The position numbers and the translations under genes were made by a program. The notes beneath the pieces were generated by a model that worked only from the letters and a program-made list of their open reading frames with translations, had not been told where the DNA came from and did no database searches. DNA of 64,000 nt from Janthinobacterium agaricidamnosum NBRC 102515 = DSM 9628 (lineage in GTDB: Bacteria; Pseudomonadota; Gammaproteobacteria; Burkholderiales; Burkholderiaceae_D), in contig NZ_HG322949.1 in NCBI RefSeq assembly GCF_000723165.1, positions 1,542,482-1,606,481 of the forward strand. Reading direction: 5' to 3'. Below, in pieces: positions 62,701 through 64,000 of the stretch (position 1 is its first letter; each line of letters begins with the position of its first letter).

Positions 62701-64000
62701 GATCAATCGTCCGGGCCAGGCTTACAACGGTTTGTTCGGCACGCTGGGCGTATCAAGCGTGGTCAAGAGCCTGGGCCTGGAGGGGGGCGGCATCACCGCC
62801 GGCGTGGATAGCGGCGTGCTCGCCGGCGACAGTTTTGGCGCGATCAGCAATGTCTACAGCACGGTGGCGGTCAGCGGCGGCCAACGGACCGGCGGCCTGG
62901 TCGGCGCGATACTGGGCGGCAGCGTCAGCGACAGTTACGCCTCCGGATCGGTGACGGGCAGCAATACCATCGTCGGCGGCCTGGCCGGCCGCAACGACGG
63001 CGCGATCATCAACAGTTACGCCAGCGGCGCCGTCAGCGGCACGGGCACTACCGGCGGCCTGGCCGGCGATGGTGCCGGTACGGTGAGCAACAGCTTTTGG
63101 GACAGAACCAGCACCGGCCAGAACACCAGCGGCGGCGGGCTCGGCGTCGGCTTGAGCACGGCCCAGATGAAAACCCTGGCCAACTTCAACAGCGCGACGA
63201 TCGCCAACGGTTCCGCCAATCCGAACTGGGAACTGGCCACTAGCTGGGTGGTATATGACGGCAATAGCTATCCATTGTTGCGCGGCTTCATGAAACAATT
63301 GGCGGTCAAGATCGGCAGCGCCATCAAGACTTACGATGGCTTGGCCTACAATGGCGCAGGCGGCGCCGTGTATTCAAACCTGACCGACAGCGACTTGCAG
63401 GGTACGCTGGTGTTTGGCGGTGCCGCCGGCGGTGCGGTCAATGCCGGTAATTATGCGATCAGCGGCAGCGGCCTGTACTCCAACAGCGGCCAGCACGGTT
63501 ATTCGATCACGTATATCGATGGTGCGCTGACCGTCAACAAGCTGGCAATTGCGCTCAACAATGCCGCGGCGGGCAACAAGACCTATGACGGCAGCACCGC
63601 TGCCATCGTCAGCGGCAACTTGAGCGGCGTGCTGGCTGGCGACATCGGCAACGTCACGTTCAGCGGCACCGGCAGCTATGCCGACAAGAATGCGGGTAAT
63701 AACAAGGTCGTGACCGCCAACGCCACGCTGGGCGGCAGCGCCGGCGGCAATTACACGCTGGCGCCGATCAGCGGCTTGACCGGCAATATCGGCAAGGCGA
63801 CCATCAGCGGCGTCGGCGGCATCACGGCCGGCAACAAGGTGTACGACGGCAGCCTTGCCGCCAGCCTGAATACGGCCGGCGCGTCGTTTACCGGCATGAT
63901 CGCCGGCGACAACCTGACGGTGTCGGCCGCCAGCGGCAACTTCAGCGACAAGAACGCCGGCAACGGCAAGACCGTCAATATCAGCGGCATCGCGCTGGGC
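59747..64000 (+). CDS. TpsA filamentous haemagglutinin-type exoprotein (3' end outside window)
   Basis: The frame is open from the ATG at 59747 to the window end (1418 codons, no stop seen). It has an extended signal region (ESPR, MNRIYRSIWNQSTGAYAAVSE), a signal helix (ALTTLAAAMMLGFGSLALA), and the TPS domain (about 65-320: NTVIRQGSQHAVINWATFNIG, VFIVNPNGILFGQGA, WLIDPSDFNIA). Many GLUG-type repeats follow (GGLVGxNxGxIxNSYAxGxV) to about residue 1130, then repeats beginning KTYDG/KVYDG (YDG domain) up to the end. It is likely a surface adhesin. The partner TpsB lies upstream. Confidence 0.9.
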   Translation, partial: MNRIYRSIWNQSTGAYAAVSENVRSAGKRSLPGCTGGGARFALTTLAAAMMLGFGSLALAGPGGGTVVAGAANIGGTPGNTVIRQGSQHAVINWATFNIGHGEAVTFQQPNSNAVALNRVLGSDGTRILGNLSANGKVFIVNPNGILFGQGAAVNTAGLVASTLDLSNSDFMAGNYKFSGAGAGKVLNQGSISAPGGYIALLGAHVSNEGTISARLGSVVLAAGKAITLDVAGDGLLNVAVHEGAVGALVTNGGLIQADGGSVLLSAQAAGDLLKTVVNNTGVIEAHSIAARNGTIKLLGDMQSGTVNAGGTLDASAPDSGHGGFIDTSAAHVRIADTLKVTTAAAKGLAGTWLIDPSDFNIAARGGDMSGAFLSNSLKSGNVQIQSISGAGGTQGNINVNDTVAWSANKLTLTAQNNININTAMRGSGSASLALEYGQSSAAGTGAAYNVKAEVDLPSGNNFSTRQGSSGALVSYKVINSLGAPGSVTSNDLQGINGGLNGNYVLGSNIDATATSGWNGVAGFLPLGSDSANFTGKFDGLGHVINNLKINRNDVHTGLFGVIGSAGSVSNLGLAGGNVASVAGGAYLGLGMLAGLNQGLVSNSYSSGSVTAGSYSEGGGLVGQNQGIINNSHSSATLVHNDFSSVGGLVGHNLASAQINNSYASGTVTTVNGFAGGLVGLNQGAISKSFATGAVSAGQFGGGLVAFNRDNNDGTLYGSVDQSYATGSVNAGINAGGLVGFNGYKASISNSYSSSVVTGSGVAGGIVGLNNQASISNSYATGKVSGNSQVGGVVGFNTTTGTVTNVYASGVVSGNSKVGGVAGENSGNSSVSNGYYNTTLNAALNGIGTGTGTTTGLSSTQMKSASNFAGFTFTTSGGATGNNWVMVNSDGTFNSAIGLGATLPMLSSEWSTTITSAHQLQLMGLNLSAQYLLANDINAARTASSTLDVWNGGTFVPVGTGNSASTATHFNGGLDGAFHVITGLTINRPGQAYNGLFGTLGVSSVVKSLGLEGGGITAGVDSGVLAGDSFGAISNVYSTVAVSGGQRTGGLVGAILGGSVSDSYASGSVTGSNTIVGGLAGRNDGAIINSYASGAVSGTGTTGGLAGDGAGTVSNSFWDRTSTGQNTSGGGLGVGLSTAQMKTLANFNSATIANGSANPNWELATSWVVYDGNSYPLLRGFMKQLAVKIGSAIKTYDGLAYNGAGGAVYSNLTDSDLQGTLVFGGAAGGAVNAGNYAISGSGLYSNSGQHGYSITYIDGALTVNKLAIALNNAAAGNKTYDGSTAAIVSGNLSGVLAGDIGNVTFSGTGSYADKNAGNNKVVTANATLGGSAGGNYTLAPISGLTGNIGKATISGVGGITAGNKVYDGSLAASLNTAGASFTGMIAGDNLTVSAASGNFSDKNAGNGKTVNISGIALG

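Overview
The window looks like the chromosome of a GC-rich betaproteobacterium of the Oxalobacteraceae (Janthinobacterium/Duganella/Massilia type). The support is the combination of a clustered hemC-hemD-hemX-hemY operon, an RpoD with a very long Ala/Pro-rich N-terminus, nadE followed by a P-II gene, a PEP-CTERM protein, phasin and KGG proteins, and codon use rich in GCG/CTG/GGC. The genus is inferred from gene style, not from a database search.

Left part (1-11.8 kb): the end of what is probably a siderophore or other NRPS/PKS cluster (MFS exporter tail, type II thioesterase), a minus-strand stress trio (phasin, hemerythrin, KGG protein), an MDR oxidoreductase divergent from purU, then yaeQ, a PCu(A)C copper chaperone, a DUF2807 protein, a truncated rlmI-like gene, a coupled pair of membrane/periplasmic cytochromes c, a DEDDy exonuclease and a ProQ-domain protein. 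Middle (11.8-45 kb): mostly housekeeping genes: rpoD, ppc, hemCDXY, ppa, nadE-glnB, trxB-smr, ftsK-lolA-rarA, a MocR-type regulator, serS. Accessory genes are scattered among them: a Phd/PIN toxin-antitoxin pair, an orphan PAS histidine kinase, a helicase IV-like protein, DUF308 and DUF5335 genes and a FemAB-like acyltransferase.

Right part (45-64 kb) is accessory: two tRNA-Ser(CGA) genes with a tandem array of tRNA-tail/terminator units, an HxlR-regulated flavodoxin/SnoaL/NTF2 operon, a Fur-type TonB siderophore receptor, a compact phage relic (S24 repressor, Q-like zinc protein, late-type promoter with terminated leader, broken tail gene, two small membrane proteins, M15 endolysin, Rz/Rz1-like spanins), a PEP-CTERM protein, a beta-hydroxyacid dehydrogenase, and a two-partner secretion pair whose large exoprotein runs off the window.

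Two signals stand out. First, a family of about 158-bp non-coding elements with terminal inverted repeats (GAGCCTATCCC...GGGATAGGCTC) is flanked by 3-bp TNA duplications that differ between sites (TTA or TAA). Several copies sit exactly at gene stop codons, and one is a hybrid of two families lying between a truncated rlmI and a cytochrome gene. Second, the phage relic keeps the complete repressor - late switch - lysis order of a lambdoid phage in under 5 kb, while head and tail genes are missing behind an internal junction.
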